A DNA stretch of 64,000 nucleotides, taken from positions 124,001 through 188,000 of the forward strand of contig NZ_JAFMTQ010000004.1 of NCBI RefSeq assembly GCF_026126405.1, in the 5' to 3' direction. The notes beneath the pieces are model-generated. The model saw only the letters and a list, made by a program, of their open reading frames with translations. It made no database searches and was not told the origin of the DNA. The stretch's first letter is position 1, and every line of letters starts with the position of its first letter. The DNA comes from Aureitalea sp. L0-47. GTDB taxonomy: Bacteria > Bacteroidota > Bacteroidia > Flavobacteriales > Flavobacteriaceae. Positions 23,394 to 32,403 of this stretch are shown piece after piece. Made by a program: the position numbers and the translations under genes.

Positions 23394-26242
23394 AGATCCC
23401 TGCTTTCAAGGGCCCTGATCTCGTTTCCGTAGATATCCAATTCAACTACTCTCTTGCCTAATTTCTTGATCTCCTCAAATTGCGAAGCCTTGTCACCCAC
23501 TACCACATACACCATTTTGTCTTCCTGGATATACTTATCAATGACAGATTTAAAATCTTCGAGATTCATAGACATAAGCTCCTGTTGCTCAAGATCAATA
23601 TAATTCTTAGGCTTCCCGAACTTATCAATATTAGTGAGTATCCCTAGTTTCGCTCCCAGAGATTCGTATGCCCGTGTATTCTGCTTCACGATCTTGTTTT
23701 TGGTAAGCTCCACATCCGCTTCGGTGAAGCCGGGACCATACTCCTGAACCATATTGCGAATGATCTCAAGCGACGGCAAAGTAGCATTCGCGCGCACACT
23801 GGAAACGATACTGAACGGGGCTACTTCCGTTCGAGAGGGTATTCTCGAATAGGCTCCATAGGTGTATCCTTTCTCTATCCTCAGGGTTTGGAACAAACGA
23901 CCGCTAGACCCTCCGCCAAGGATCTCGTTGGCGAAATCGAGACGGGCAGCATCCGGATCATCGGCTGACAAGGCAAGGGAACCTACATAAAGAACAGATT
24001 GTTTAGCATTGGGTACATCCACAAAATACAGCACAGATTCGTTTGTTTCCTGAGGTAACTGTTGAGAGGGTATTTCGATCGCCTCACCGCGCCAATTTGT
24101 TGCTAAACCTGACACTGCATTTTCAACCTCTTCCTTGCTGATATTCCCAACTACTTTTAGACTGGCACCAATCGGACTTAACATTTCATAGAAGGACTTT
24201 ACATCATCGAGAGTTACGTTATCTGCCGTCTCAAGGGTTCCCTTTGTTGGTAAGCTTGCGATGTGATCATCGCCGTACATTAGCTTATTGAAGTTTAGTC
24301 CGGCAATCGCTCTTGGGTTTGCTTCACGGCCCTTCAGACCGGTTTTCCATTCCTGTTTGAGTCGCTCATAATCCGCCTCATCCCATCGCGGCTGAAGAAG
24401 CATTTCTTCAACAAGTGCAAGTGTTGCTTCAAAATTCCTGGACAAACAATTTCCGGTGATATTGATCTCTTCCAGACTACCGTTAAATGAAATACCAGAT
24501 CCTAATAAGCCAACAGCTTCTTCCAGTTCCGCTGCGGTTCTATTGGCGGTTCCTTCATTCATAAGATCTGCCGTGAATACAGCCAGACCGGCTTTTTCGG
24601 CTGGATCCAGCATATGGCCGCCGGGTATGGAGATGGTAAAGGTTACAATTGGTAACTCGTTATTCTCGATCCCCAGAAGTTTCATGCCATTGACGGCACT
24701 CGATTCCCAAACATCAGGCATCTTGAACAGTGGCGCTTCCCCAAAGGGTGGTTCGGAACGATCGTATTTTGTCGCTGTCTTATCATATTCGGCCTCCTCA
24801 CCCTGGGCTACCATTTCATTGGCTTTCATAGCGGTGATCTCCTCCTGCCAAACTGTGGCCTCTACGGCTCCGGAAACAGCCAATTCAGGACTAGTTGCAG
24901 GTACTACACTTGTCATCACATAATGTCTGTCCTTAATATATTTTTCGTACACTCTCATCACGTCTTCACGGCTGATCTCCTGTAGATACTTAGCCCGTTT
25001 TGTGATATATCCCGGGTCATTTCCGAATTCGTTATCCTGCACCAACTGGAAGGCTTTATTCAGAACAGTAGCCACGCCGTAGTATAGTTGTGTTTCCAAT
25101 TCCGCCTTGATCCGCTGTAATTCATTATCGCTAAAACCATCGGTTTCAAAACGGTTGAGTCCGTCGTTAATAGCATTCTTCACATCACCTAAAGCAACAC
25201 CTTCGTTCGCTCTAACCCGGAACACAAACTCGCCGGCCAACTCACTGCTGTTATTATATGAACCAACATTGGGAGCCAGTTTTCCCTCCTCCACAACGGT
25301 TTTATAAAGAGGTGACTTCTTACTTCCACTCAATAGCTGACCAAGCACCTGGAGGGCATATTCGTCCTTATTATATTGCTCCACAGATGGGAAGACCATT
25401 CTAAGTTCGGGTAGCTTCGCAAAGTTGTCGGCAAAAGAAAGTGATTTCGTTTCGGAAAGGGTAACGGGCATAGGTGTTAAAGGCGCCACTTTCGGACCAC
25501 TGGGAATTTCCCCAAACCACTTTTCCACAAGTTGTTTGGTCTCCTCAATATTGATATCTCCTGCAATCACAAGTGAAGCATTTGCCGCACCGTAATATTC
25601 ATTATAGAATTCCTTCACGTCTTCCAGCGTAGCTGCCTGCAGATCGGGAAGAGAACCTATTACCGTCCAGCTATAGGGATGCCCTTCAGGATATAAGTTT
25701 TTTCTGATGATCTCATCGGTGTAGCCATAGGGTGCATTGTCTACCCGCTGGCGTTTTTCATTCTTCACCACCTGCTTTTCTCGTTCCAATGCTGCTTCGG
25801 TAACGGTGTTGATCATATAACCAAAGCGGTCACTATCGATCCAAAGTATCTTCTCAAAGGCATCCTTCGGAACTACTTCGTAATACACTGTCCCATCGCT
25901 CCAGGTGCCACCATTGCGGCTACCTCCCCATTCCGGGATCATCTTTCGATTGGCACCAACAGGCACATTCTCTGAATCATTAAAACTCATGTGTTCGAAA
26001 AAATGTGCAAATCCCGTCTTTCCAGGTTTCTCCCGATTGGATCCAACGTGCATCATGGTTGCAACTGCCACAATGGGATCGCTTTTATCCACGTGAAGAA
26101 TCACTTCAAGGCCATTGTCCAGGGTAAATTTTTCGTATTCAATACTGAATTCTTTGGTCTCGGGATTTCCCGAATTATTGTCTTTACATGACCCCATAAG
26201 CAAGATGAAAAGTGTTGAGAAAATGATTGATGAATATTTCAT
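23390..26242 (-). CDS. M16 metallopeptidase lipoprotein (two-domain insulinase type)
   Basis: A 950-residue protein with a lipobox LLMGSC (Cys19). The N-terminal M16 half holds the inverted zinc motif HFFEH (His80, Glu83, His84), and the downstream ligand Glu lies about 75 residues on in a conserved helix. The C-terminal half (from about residue 500) is an M16_C-type inactive partner domain (SIPGGHMLDPAEKAGLAVFTADLMNEG). Together the halves form a clam-shell peptidase that degrades peptides at the envelope. Its stop interlocks with the stop of the dipeptidase gene. Confidence 0.92.
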   Translation of the reverse strand: MKYSSIIFSTLFILLMGSCKDNNSGNPETKEFSIEYEKFTLDNGLEVILHVDKSDPIVAVATMMHVGSNREKPGKTGFAHFFEHMSFNDSENVPVGANRKMIPEWGGSRNGGTWSDGTVYYEVVPKDAFEKILWIDSDRFGYMINTVTEAALEREKQVVKNEKRQRVDNAPYGYTDEIIRKNLYPEGHPYSWTVIGSLPDLQAATLEDVKEFYNEYYGAANASLVIAGDINIEETKQLVEKWFGEIPSGPKVAPLTPMPVTLSETKSLSFADNFAKLPELRMVFPSVEQYNKDEYALQVLGQLLSGSKKSPLYKTVVEEGKLAPNVGSYNNSSELAGEFVFRVRANEGVALGDVKNAINDGLNRFETDGFSDNELQRIKAELETQLYYGVATVLNKAFQLVQDNEFGNDPGYITKRAKYLQEISREDVMRVYEKYIKDRHYVMTSVVPATSPELAVSGAVEATVWQEEITAMKANEMVAQGEEAEYDKTATKYDRSEPPFGEAPLFKMPDVWESSAVNGMKLLGIENNELPIVTFTISIPGGHMLDPAEKAGLAVFTADLMNEGTANRTAAELEEAVGLLGSGISFNGSLEEINITGNCLSRNFEATLALVEEMLLQPRWDEADYERLKQEWKTGLKGREANPRAIAGLNFNKLMYGDDHIASLPTKGTLETADNVTLDDVKSFYEMLSPIGASLKVVGNISKEEVENAVSGLATNWRGEAIEIPSQQLPQETNESVLYFVDVPNAKQSVLYVGSLALSADDPDAARLDFANEILGGGSSGRLFQTLRIEKGYTYGAYSRIPSRTEVAPFSIVSSVRANATLPSLEIIRNMVQEYGPGFTEADVELTKNKIVKQNTRAYESLGAKLGILTNIDKFGKPKNYIDLEQQELMSMNLEDFKSVIDKYIQEDKMVYVVVGDKASQFEEIKKLGKRVVELDIYGNEIRALESRDL

Positions 26243-26314
26243 GTCGAAAAATGTTGATTAACAAGCTGGAAGATACTTCCTTTGAGAAAAAAGACTTCCT
26301 AAAGATATCTTAAA

Positions 26315-26347
26315 TTTGATATGTCATCCCCTATTGACGTATCTTTG
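26315..26347 (+). promoter_or_regulatory. Promoter of the DUF3817-MscS operon
   Basis: TTTG at 26315-26318 and TATCTTTG at 26340-26347 with a 21-bp spacer are a full match to the Bacteroidota -33/-7 layout, ending 15 bp before the GTG start. Confidence 0.7.
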
Positions 26348-26362
26348 CAAAAAACGTAAACA

Positions 26363-26644
26363 GTGCAGTTGACCGTAAAGACATTTAAGATCATAAGCAC
26401 CCTGGAAGCCCTGTCATTTCTAGTGCTTCTGGGTATTGCAATGCCATTGAAATACCTTTGGGACCAACCCGAATATGTGAGTGTGGTTGGGATGGCACAC
26501 GGTGTTTTATTCATGATGTACCTCTATGGTGCCTGGATCATGAAGGAGAAACTCAATTGGACCTGGCAGATGTTATTTATAGCATTCGCCTGTGCCATTT
26601 TGCCGTTTGGACCGTTTTATGTTGAACGAAAATACCTCCAATGA
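26363..26644 (+). CDS. DUF3817 membrane protein
   Basis: A 93-residue integral membrane protein with three predicted helices and the family marks STLEALSFLVLLGIAMPLKY, VGMAHGVLFMMYLY and LPFGPFYVERKYLQ. The domain also occurs fused to or near transporters; its function is unknown. Translation starts at GTG (26363), just after a good promoter. Its stop overlaps the MscS gene start in an ATGA, so the two are coupled. Confidence 0.85.
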   Translation: MQLTVKTFKIISTLEALSFLVLLGIAMPLKYLWDQPEYVSVVGMAHGVLFMMYLYGAWIMKEKLNWTWQMLFIAFACAILPFGPFYVERKYLQ

Positions 26645-27906
26645 ACAAAGATCAATTAATGGAATACGCCGTTTGGCTGCGTGATATTCTCATTGAGCAG
26701 GGAGTAGGTTCTTTCTGGGCATCAGTTATCAACACCGCGGTTTTAATCATTATCACTACGCTTGTAGCATTCGTTATAGATGTAATTACGCGAAAAATAA
26801 TCGTTCAGCTATTCAAAGCCTTCAGTAATCGCTCAAAAACCACCTTTGACGATTATCTGGTTAAAAGCAATTTCCCCCGGTTTGTGGCGCACGCATTTCC
26901 GCTTGCCCTGGTCTGGTATTTGATACCCGTCATCTTCGCGGATTTCATGGAGTTGCAACGTCATGTGGAAACCCTGGCTGAAGCCTATCTCGTAATCTTA
27001 TGTATCCTTGTTTTCAGGTCGATCCTTAGAACTATCACGAATTACCTGCGGGAGACAAATCCGAAGTATGCCGACAAACCCCTGGAAAGTTATGTTCAGG
27101 TAATGATGATCTTCGCCTGGGGAGCTGGTATTTTCTTCATCATTAATGCTATCACCGGCTATTCTATTAAGAGTATTGCCACCTTAAGTGCAGTTTCCGC
27201 AGTAATTCTATTGATCTTTAAAGATACTATTCTCGGTTTTGTCGCCAGTATTCAGGTTTCGGTGAATGATACTGTACGCATTGGAGACTGGATCACCTTC
27301 AGCAAATACGGTGCAGATGGTCTTGTTACTGAAATAACCCTTGCTGCTGTTCGAGTGCAGAACTGGGATAACACCTATACCACCATTCCTACCTATAGTT
27401 TGATATCCGATTCGTTTCAGAACTGGCGTGGAATGCAGGAATCTAACGGAAGACGGATTAAACGTTCACTGTACATTAAACAGGCTTCCATAAAGTTTCT
27501 TTCTTCTGAAGATATTGAGAAGTTCAAAGCTGTCGAATTGGTACGGCCTTTTATTGAACACAGACAAAAGGTAATCGACAAATACAACGAACGTACGGGT
27601 GCCGATAAATCTTTATTGGTAAATGGTAGAAATCAGACCAACCTGGGTGTTTTCAGAAAATACATGGACGCTTACCTGCACGAATCACCGGCCATTAATA
27701 AGGATATGTATATGATGGTTCGCCATCTGAACCCAACCGATAAGGGAATACCTATCGAAATAATGTGCTGGAGTTACGATAAAGTGTGGCAAAATTACGA
27801 AGCTATACAGGCAGATCTCTTCGATCATTTTATCGCCGCTTCTAAATATTTCGATCTCGAGATATTCGAACTCCCCAGTGGAAAGGACCTGGCTGCCTTG
27901 GGCTAG
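26641..27906 (+). CDS. Mechanosensitive channel (MscS superfamily, YbdG-like)
   Basis: A 421-residue inner-membrane channel: about four to five helices (first near residues 22-45), the pore-lining segment TLSAVSAVILLIFKDTILGFVASIQVSVNDTVRIGDWI, the MscS beta domain with GADGLVTEITLAAVRVQNWDNTYTTIPTYSL, and a long cytoplasmic C-terminal domain. It releases solutes when membrane tension rises. The inserted residues in the C-terminal region match the larger YbdG/MscM-type members better than MscS itself. Confidence 0.88.
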   Translation: MNKDQLMEYAVWLRDILIEQGVGSFWASVINTAVLIIITTLVAFVIDVITRKIIVQLFKAFSNRSKTTFDDYLVKSNFPRFVAHAFPLALVWYLIPVIFADFMELQRHVETLAEAYLVILCILVFRSILRTITNYLRETNPKYADKPLESYVQVMMIFAWGAGIFFIINAITGYSIKSIATLSAVSAVILLIFKDTILGFVASIQVSVNDTVRIGDWITFSKYGADGLVTEITLAAVRVQNWDNTYTTIPTYSLISDSFQNWRGMQESNGRRIKRSLYIKQASIKFLSSEDIEKFKAVELVRPFIEHRQKVIDKYNERTGADKSLLVNGRNQTNLGVFRKYMDAYLHESPAINKDMYMMVRHLNPTDKGIPIEIMCWSYDKVWQNYEAIQADLFDHFIAASKYFDLEIFELPSGKDLAALG

Positions 27907-28295
27907 TCGTCTTTAAGCCGATTCGATACAAACTCCACCTCAGTCTTACCATGCGGACGAGGTTTACCTTCTTCATCGAGGCTCACCATGATTATGGAGT
28001 CTATAGTAATAATGGTTTGGTGTGTCATCTTGTTTCGCACCTCACATCCAAGAGTTAAAGAACTCGTCCCGAAATTCTTCACCTCAATACCAATTTCAAC
28101 AATATCCCCTTTTCGTGCCGAGCTCACAAAGTTGATCTCGCTTACGTATTTGGTAACTGTCCTGGGATTCTCTAATTGGATGATAGCGTAGAGTGCGGCT
28201 TCTTCATCGATCCATTCCAGTAGTCGCCCTCCGAAGAGTGTACCATTAGGGTTGAGGTCTTCGGGTTTTATCCATTTTCGAGTGTGGAATCGCAT
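27903..28295 (-). CDS. Acyl-CoA thioesterase (hotdog fold, YciA-like)
   Basis: A 130-residue hotdog-fold enzyme. The NPNGTLFGGRLLEWIDEEAALYA block is the catalytic region of acyl-CoA thioesterases (HGG/FGG loop followed by the central helix), and SSARKGDIVEIGIEVKNFGTSSL is the second strand set. It hydrolyses acyl-CoA to fatty acid and CoA. It is transcribed alone, and its stop interlocks with that of the MscS gene. Confidence 0.85.
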   Translation of the reverse strand: MRFHTRKWIKPEDLNPNGTLFGGRLLEWIDEEAALYAIIQLENPRTVTKYVSEINFVSSARKGDIVEIGIEVKNFGTSSLTLGCEVRNKMTHQTIITIDSIIMVSLDEEGKPRPHGKTEVEFVSNRLKDD

Positions 28296-28423
28296 ATATC
28301 TTATTTCTGAAAGGGTAAAGGTAGAAATTCGATAGCTGAAAATTCAGAAAATTTTAACTTATGGCTGTAACAATCAAATGGTCATTAAGACTTACCTTTA
28401 AGCTAAACTTAAATAAATACACA

Positions 28424-29179
28424 ATGAAGACCATTAAGACACTGTTTATCTTGCTTTTAATAGCGGCTTTCGTGCCAGCGAATGCCCAGGAAGTAGATGA
28501 AATTATAGCCAACTATCTTGAAAATACGGGAGGTGCAGAAAATTGGAGCTCTCTGGAGGGAATAAAACTTGAAGGGACTGTGAGTGCACAAGGTATGAGT
28601 ATTCCTGTTGAAGTCTACCAAACCAAAGATGGTAAAATGCTTGTTAAGATCAATATACAGGGACAGGAAATGACCCAGGTTTCTTTCGACGGAGAAAAGA
28701 TGTGGACCACGAATTTTATGACGATGCAACCCGAAGAGGCAGATCCTGATATGACCCACAATATGAAAAACCAGGGTAAGGATTTTCCGGATCCTTTCCT
28801 CGACTATAAGGAGAAAGGATATACTGTAGAATTAATAGGCGAAGAGACCATGGAGGGTACTGAAACTTATAAGATCAAACTTACAAGGCTTCCGATACTC
28901 GTTGATGGTGTTGAAGAACCCAACGTCACTTTCTACTACTTCGAAAAGGAAAACTTCGTACCAATTGCTACCGAAGCAGAAATTCGGCAGGGCCCCATGA
29001 AAGGCCAGACGATGAAAGACACCCAAAGTGATTACCAGGAAGTTGATGGATTGTACTTCCCATTCGCAACAACTATGGGCGGGCAGCCAATTACCTGGAC
29101 CAATATCGTGCTAAACCCCGAGATTGACGACACCATGTTTGCTATGCCTGAAGTCGCGGAGACTGAAGAGAAGAAATAG
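28424..29179 (+). CDS. Exported LolA-like/outer-membrane lipoprotein-sorting-type protein
   Basis: A 251-residue protein with a signal peptide (MKTIKTLFILLLIAAFVPANAQ); the upstream frame opening at 28361 adds residues that would spoil it. The mature part (GGAENWSSLEGIKLEGTVSAQG, MLVKINIQGQEMTQVSFDGEKMW, YTVELIGEETMEGTETYKIKL) has the open beta-barrel pattern of the LolA/LolB-like domain common in Bacteroidota. True lipoprotein carrier activity is not implied. A strong terminator follows. Confidence 0.7.
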   Translation: MKTIKTLFILLLIAAFVPANAQEVDEIIANYLENTGGAENWSSLEGIKLEGTVSAQGMSIPVEVYQTKDGKMLVKINIQGQEMTQVSFDGEKMWTTNFMTMQPEEADPDMTHNMKNQGKDFPDPFLDYKEKGYTVELIGEETMEGTETYKIKLTRLPILVDGVEEPNVTFYYFEKENFVPIATEAEIRQGPMKGQTMKDTQSDYQEVDGLYFPFATTMGGQPITWTNIVLNPEIDDTMFAMPEVAETEEKK

Positions 29180-29195
29180 AATATATCTTAAACTC

Positions 29196-29225
29196 AAAAA
29201 ATCCCCTGTCTATGGGGATTTTTTG
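29196..29225 (+). terminator. Rho-independent terminator
   Basis: AAAAAATCCCC, a 7-base loop, and GGGGATTTTTT form a clean stem with a T-run, between the LolA-like gene and the large BNR-type gene. Confidence 0.88.
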
Positions 29226-29242
29226 TAACCAAATACCAAAAA

Positions 29243-32200
29243 ATGAAAAAGCTAATCATCTTATTTCTAGCGGGATTATTCTTACCATTAACACTACCCG
29301 CACAGGAAGTTGCACTTAAAGGAAAAGAACTATTTGGCGATATGCAGGCGCGCCATATTGGGCCTGCACTTATGAGTGGTCGAATAAACGACATGGAAAT
29401 GCACCCCACAAACACTAGGATCCTTTACGCAGGTACTGCAGGAGGTGGTGTATGGAAATCGAACGACGGAGGTGCCACATTTGTTCCAATTTTCGACGAC
29501 TATGTACAATCTATTGGAGTGGTAAAACTAGATCCCAAAGACCCCGATAACATTATTTGGGTAGGAACCGGTGAAACCTGGACACGTAATTCTGTTTCTG
29601 TTGGAGATGGATTGTACCGCTCAACAGACGGTGGAAGTAATTGGAAAGAGATTCCCGGATTTGAAAATAGCGAGCGCATTGCCTCCATAGTGATCGATCC
29701 AAACAATACCGATGTAGTATATGTTGGCGTTCTTGGAGCACTTTGGAGCGACAGTGAAGATCGTGGTGTTTATAAAACCACAGATGGTGGAAAGACCTGG
29801 AACAAGATACTATATGTGAATCCATCAACCGGAGCTGCCGATGTTATCATGGATCCCAAGAACCCAAATATCCTGTATGCATCCATGTGGGAGTTTCGCC
29901 GTTCAGGTTGGGGATTTAATTCCGGTGGCCCGAATAGCGCACTGTACAAGTCAACAGACGGAGGACAGAACTGGAACAAGATCCATAATGGATTCCCTCC
30001 AGGAGACCTGGGTAGAATTGCTGTTCAGGTAGCACCAAGCGACAGCTCTATAGTCTATGCAGTACTGGAAACCGAAGACAAATCAAAGAATGGTTTGTGG
30101 AAGTCAACTGATGCGGGCGCCAGCTGGGAACATCTCAATGCCGACTTCGGACTTACGGTTAGACCGTTCTACTTCTCACGAATCACGGTAGACCCAAGGA
30201 ATCCTGATGTAGTCGTAAAAGGTGGCTTGAGCGGTTCGATTAGCCGCGACGGTGGAAAGACCTTCAGAAATCTTGGAAATATGCACAGTGATATTCACGA
30301 TGTGACTTTCCATATTAAAGACAGTGATATCATGTATTCCGGAACCGATGGTGGTGTTTACAGATCCTGGAATGGTGGAACCACCTTCGAGATCGTTGAA
30401 AACCTACCATTGTCGCAATTCTACCATATAAGTGTTGACGATGCAGAACCATATAATGTATATGGTGGTTTGCAGGATAACGGAAGCTGGTACGGACCTT
30501 CCTCCTCGCCCGGTGGTGTGAATGCACGCGACTGGAATAGCGTGGGAGGCGGAGATGGTTTCCGCGTTTTGAAACACCCTGCCAAGAATATTATTTATTC
30601 TGAAATGCAGGGAGCAGAGAATGTTTGGAGATACGATGTAGACAGAAACCGAACGAAGACCATTCAGCCATTGCCACGAAAAGGTGATCCGGACCTTCGA
30701 TTCAACTGGAATGCACCAATGGCAGTGAGCCATCATGTACCGGACAGGTTCTACATGGGTAGCCAGTTTGTACACAAGTCGGATGACATGGGCGACAGCT
30801 GGACCATCATTTCACCAGATCTCACCACAAATGATCCTACAAAACAGAACCAACTGGAATCTGGTGGTTTGTCCATGGATAACAGTGGTGCCGAGAATCA
30901 CACTACTATTTTTACCATCGCTGAATCTCCGCTGGATGAGAACATTCTTTGGGTAGGTACAGACGACGGAAATGTCCAGATCACCACCGACGGAGGGAAA
31001 AACTGGATCGACGTAACTGAAAACTTAACAGGTATCCCTGCCAATACATGGGTATATCATATCGAAGCCAGCGTACACGGTAAAGGAACCGCTTATGCGG
31101 TGTTTGACGGACATACAACCGGTGATATGAAGCCGTACGCCCTAAAGACAACCGACTACGGTAAAACCTGGAAATCCATCATTTCGGATGACATACAAGA
31201 AAATGCTTTCGTTAGAAATATCCAGGAAGATTATGAGAATGAGAACTTGTTGTTCCTCGGTACCGAATTCGGACTATATGTAACTATCGATGGAGGAAAT
31301 AACTGGTCGCATTTTACAAATAATATGCCTCCGGTTGCAGTTCACTTTATCGACCTTCAGAAGAAAACCAACGATATCGTAATGGGTACCCACGGCCGCG
31401 GTGTGATCATCATTGATGACATAAGTCCGTTGAGAGAATTGGGGCAGGAAGTACTGTCGAAAGACGTTCACTTTTTCGCTACAAAGCCATTCACCATGGT
31501 GGAGGAAAGTGGTTTTTCAGGAGCTTTCGGAGGAGAGACCCAGTTTGTTGGAGGAAATAAAAGCACTGCTGCCAGGATCATTTACTACCTGAAGAAGCGA
31601 CACACTTTTGGAAAAATGACCATGGAGGTCCAGGATATGGACGGAAATAAAATTTCCACCTTAACGCCCGGAAAATCGAAAGGAATCAATGTAGTTAACT
31701 GGAATTACAACACCTTTGCTCCAAAGATGGCCGAAGCTAAGACCTTGTCTTTTGGTGGGTTTACGCCACCAAGAGTTCCTGCCGGAAAATACAAGGTAGT
31801 GCTGAAAAAAGGAAAAAACACTTACGAGCACATTGTAGAACTGGAATATGACGAGAAGTCATTGACCACACTTGAGGAACGTAAAGAACAGCAGAAGCTT
31901 ACCCGAGTATTGTTCGACATGGTTGAAGACCTGGCCTATACTGTATATGAATTGAACGAAACTCAGGATAAGGCCAAAGAAGTAATGGATAACAATCCGA
32001 AAGGAAAGAAAACAGCTCAAAAACTTTACGATGCTTTGGAAGCGCTGAAGAAGGACCTTGTGGTGACCACGGGCGACAATTATGTAGCTTCGGCAGATCC
32101 TGAGTTGCGCGAGAAGATGGGAGATCTGTATGCCAATGTAGCTTCCAGCTACGACCGGGTGTCCGGTGCTCAAAAACAAAACTTCGAGCGTATCTCTGAA

Positions 32201-32335
32201 GAATGGGATGCGGCAAAGGCACGTTACAAATCCATAATGGAAAAAGAAGGCAAGAAGTTTATGAGTTTCTTATCGAAAAACGACATGGAAGCTCCGAAAT
32301 TGAAATCCAAGGAAGAATTTCTGAAAAAGGATTGA
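29243..32335 (+). CDS. Sortilin/BNR-type beta-propeller protein, secreted
   Basis: A 1030-residue protein with signal peptide (MKKLIILFLAGLFLPLTLPAQ). Repeated Asp-box turns (KSNDGGATF, RSTDGGSNW, KTTDGGKTW, KSTDGGQNW, KSTDAGASW, SRDGGKTF, TTDGGKNW, TIDGGNNW) show a large ten-bladed-type propeller as in the sortilin/VPS10 family. The C-terminal 250 residues hold a beta domain and a helical end (LTRVLFDMVEDLAYTVYELNETQ). These proteins are often labelled glycosyl hydrolase, but no catalytic residues are evident. No T9SS sorting domain is present, so it may stay in the periplasm or outer membrane. Confidence 0.85.
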   Translation: MKKLIILFLAGLFLPLTLPAQEVALKGKELFGDMQARHIGPALMSGRINDMEMHPTNTRILYAGTAGGGVWKSNDGGATFVPIFDDYVQSIGVVKLDPKDPDNIIWVGTGETWTRNSVSVGDGLYRSTDGGSNWKEIPGFENSERIASIVIDPNNTDVVYVGVLGALWSDSEDRGVYKTTDGGKTWNKILYVNPSTGAADVIMDPKNPNILYASMWEFRRSGWGFNSGGPNSALYKSTDGGQNWNKIHNGFPPGDLGRIAVQVAPSDSSIVYAVLETEDKSKNGLWKSTDAGASWEHLNADFGLTVRPFYFSRITVDPRNPDVVVKGGLSGSISRDGGKTFRNLGNMHSDIHDVTFHIKDSDIMYSGTDGGVYRSWNGGTTFEIVENLPLSQFYHISVDDAEPYNVYGGLQDNGSWYGPSSSPGGVNARDWNSVGGGDGFRVLKHPAKNIIYSEMQGAENVWRYDVDRNRTKTIQPLPRKGDPDLRFNWNAPMAVSHHVPDRFYMGSQFVHKSDDMGDSWTIISPDLTTNDPTKQNQLESGGLSMDNSGAENHTTIFTIAESPLDENILWVGTDDGNVQITTDGGKNWIDVTENLTGIPANTWVYHIEASVHGKGTAYAVFDGHTTGDMKPYALKTTDYGKTWKSIISDDIQENAFVRNIQEDYENENLLFLGTEFGLYVTIDGGNNWSHFTNNMPPVAVHFIDLQKKTNDIVMGTHGRGVIIIDDISPLRELGQEVLSKDVHFFATKPFTMVEESGFSGAFGGETQFVGGNKSTAARIIYYLKKRHTFGKMTMEVQDMDGNKISTLTPGKSKGINVVNWNYNTFAPKMAEAKTLSFGGFTPPRVPAGKYKVVLKKGKNTYEHIVELEYDEKSLTTLEERKEQQKLTRVLFDMVEDLAYTVYELNETQDKAKEVMDNNPKGKKTAQKLYDALEALKKDLVVTTGDNYVASADPELREKMGDLYANVASSYDRVSGAQKQNFERISEEWDAAKARYKSIMEKEGKKFMSFLSKNDMEAPKLKSKEEFLKKD

Positions 32336-32343
32336 TTTCTGAA

Positions 32344-32372
32344 AAACCCCGCAGCTGCGGGGTTTTTTATTT
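32344..32372 (+). terminator. Rho-independent terminator
   Basis: AAAACCCCGCAG meets CTGCGGGGTTTT in a near-loopless palindrome followed by T-rich sequence. It closes the propeller gene. Confidence 0.88.
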
Positions 32373-32403
32373 TTTCTTAAATTAGTTCGCATATTAGGGG
32401 AAT

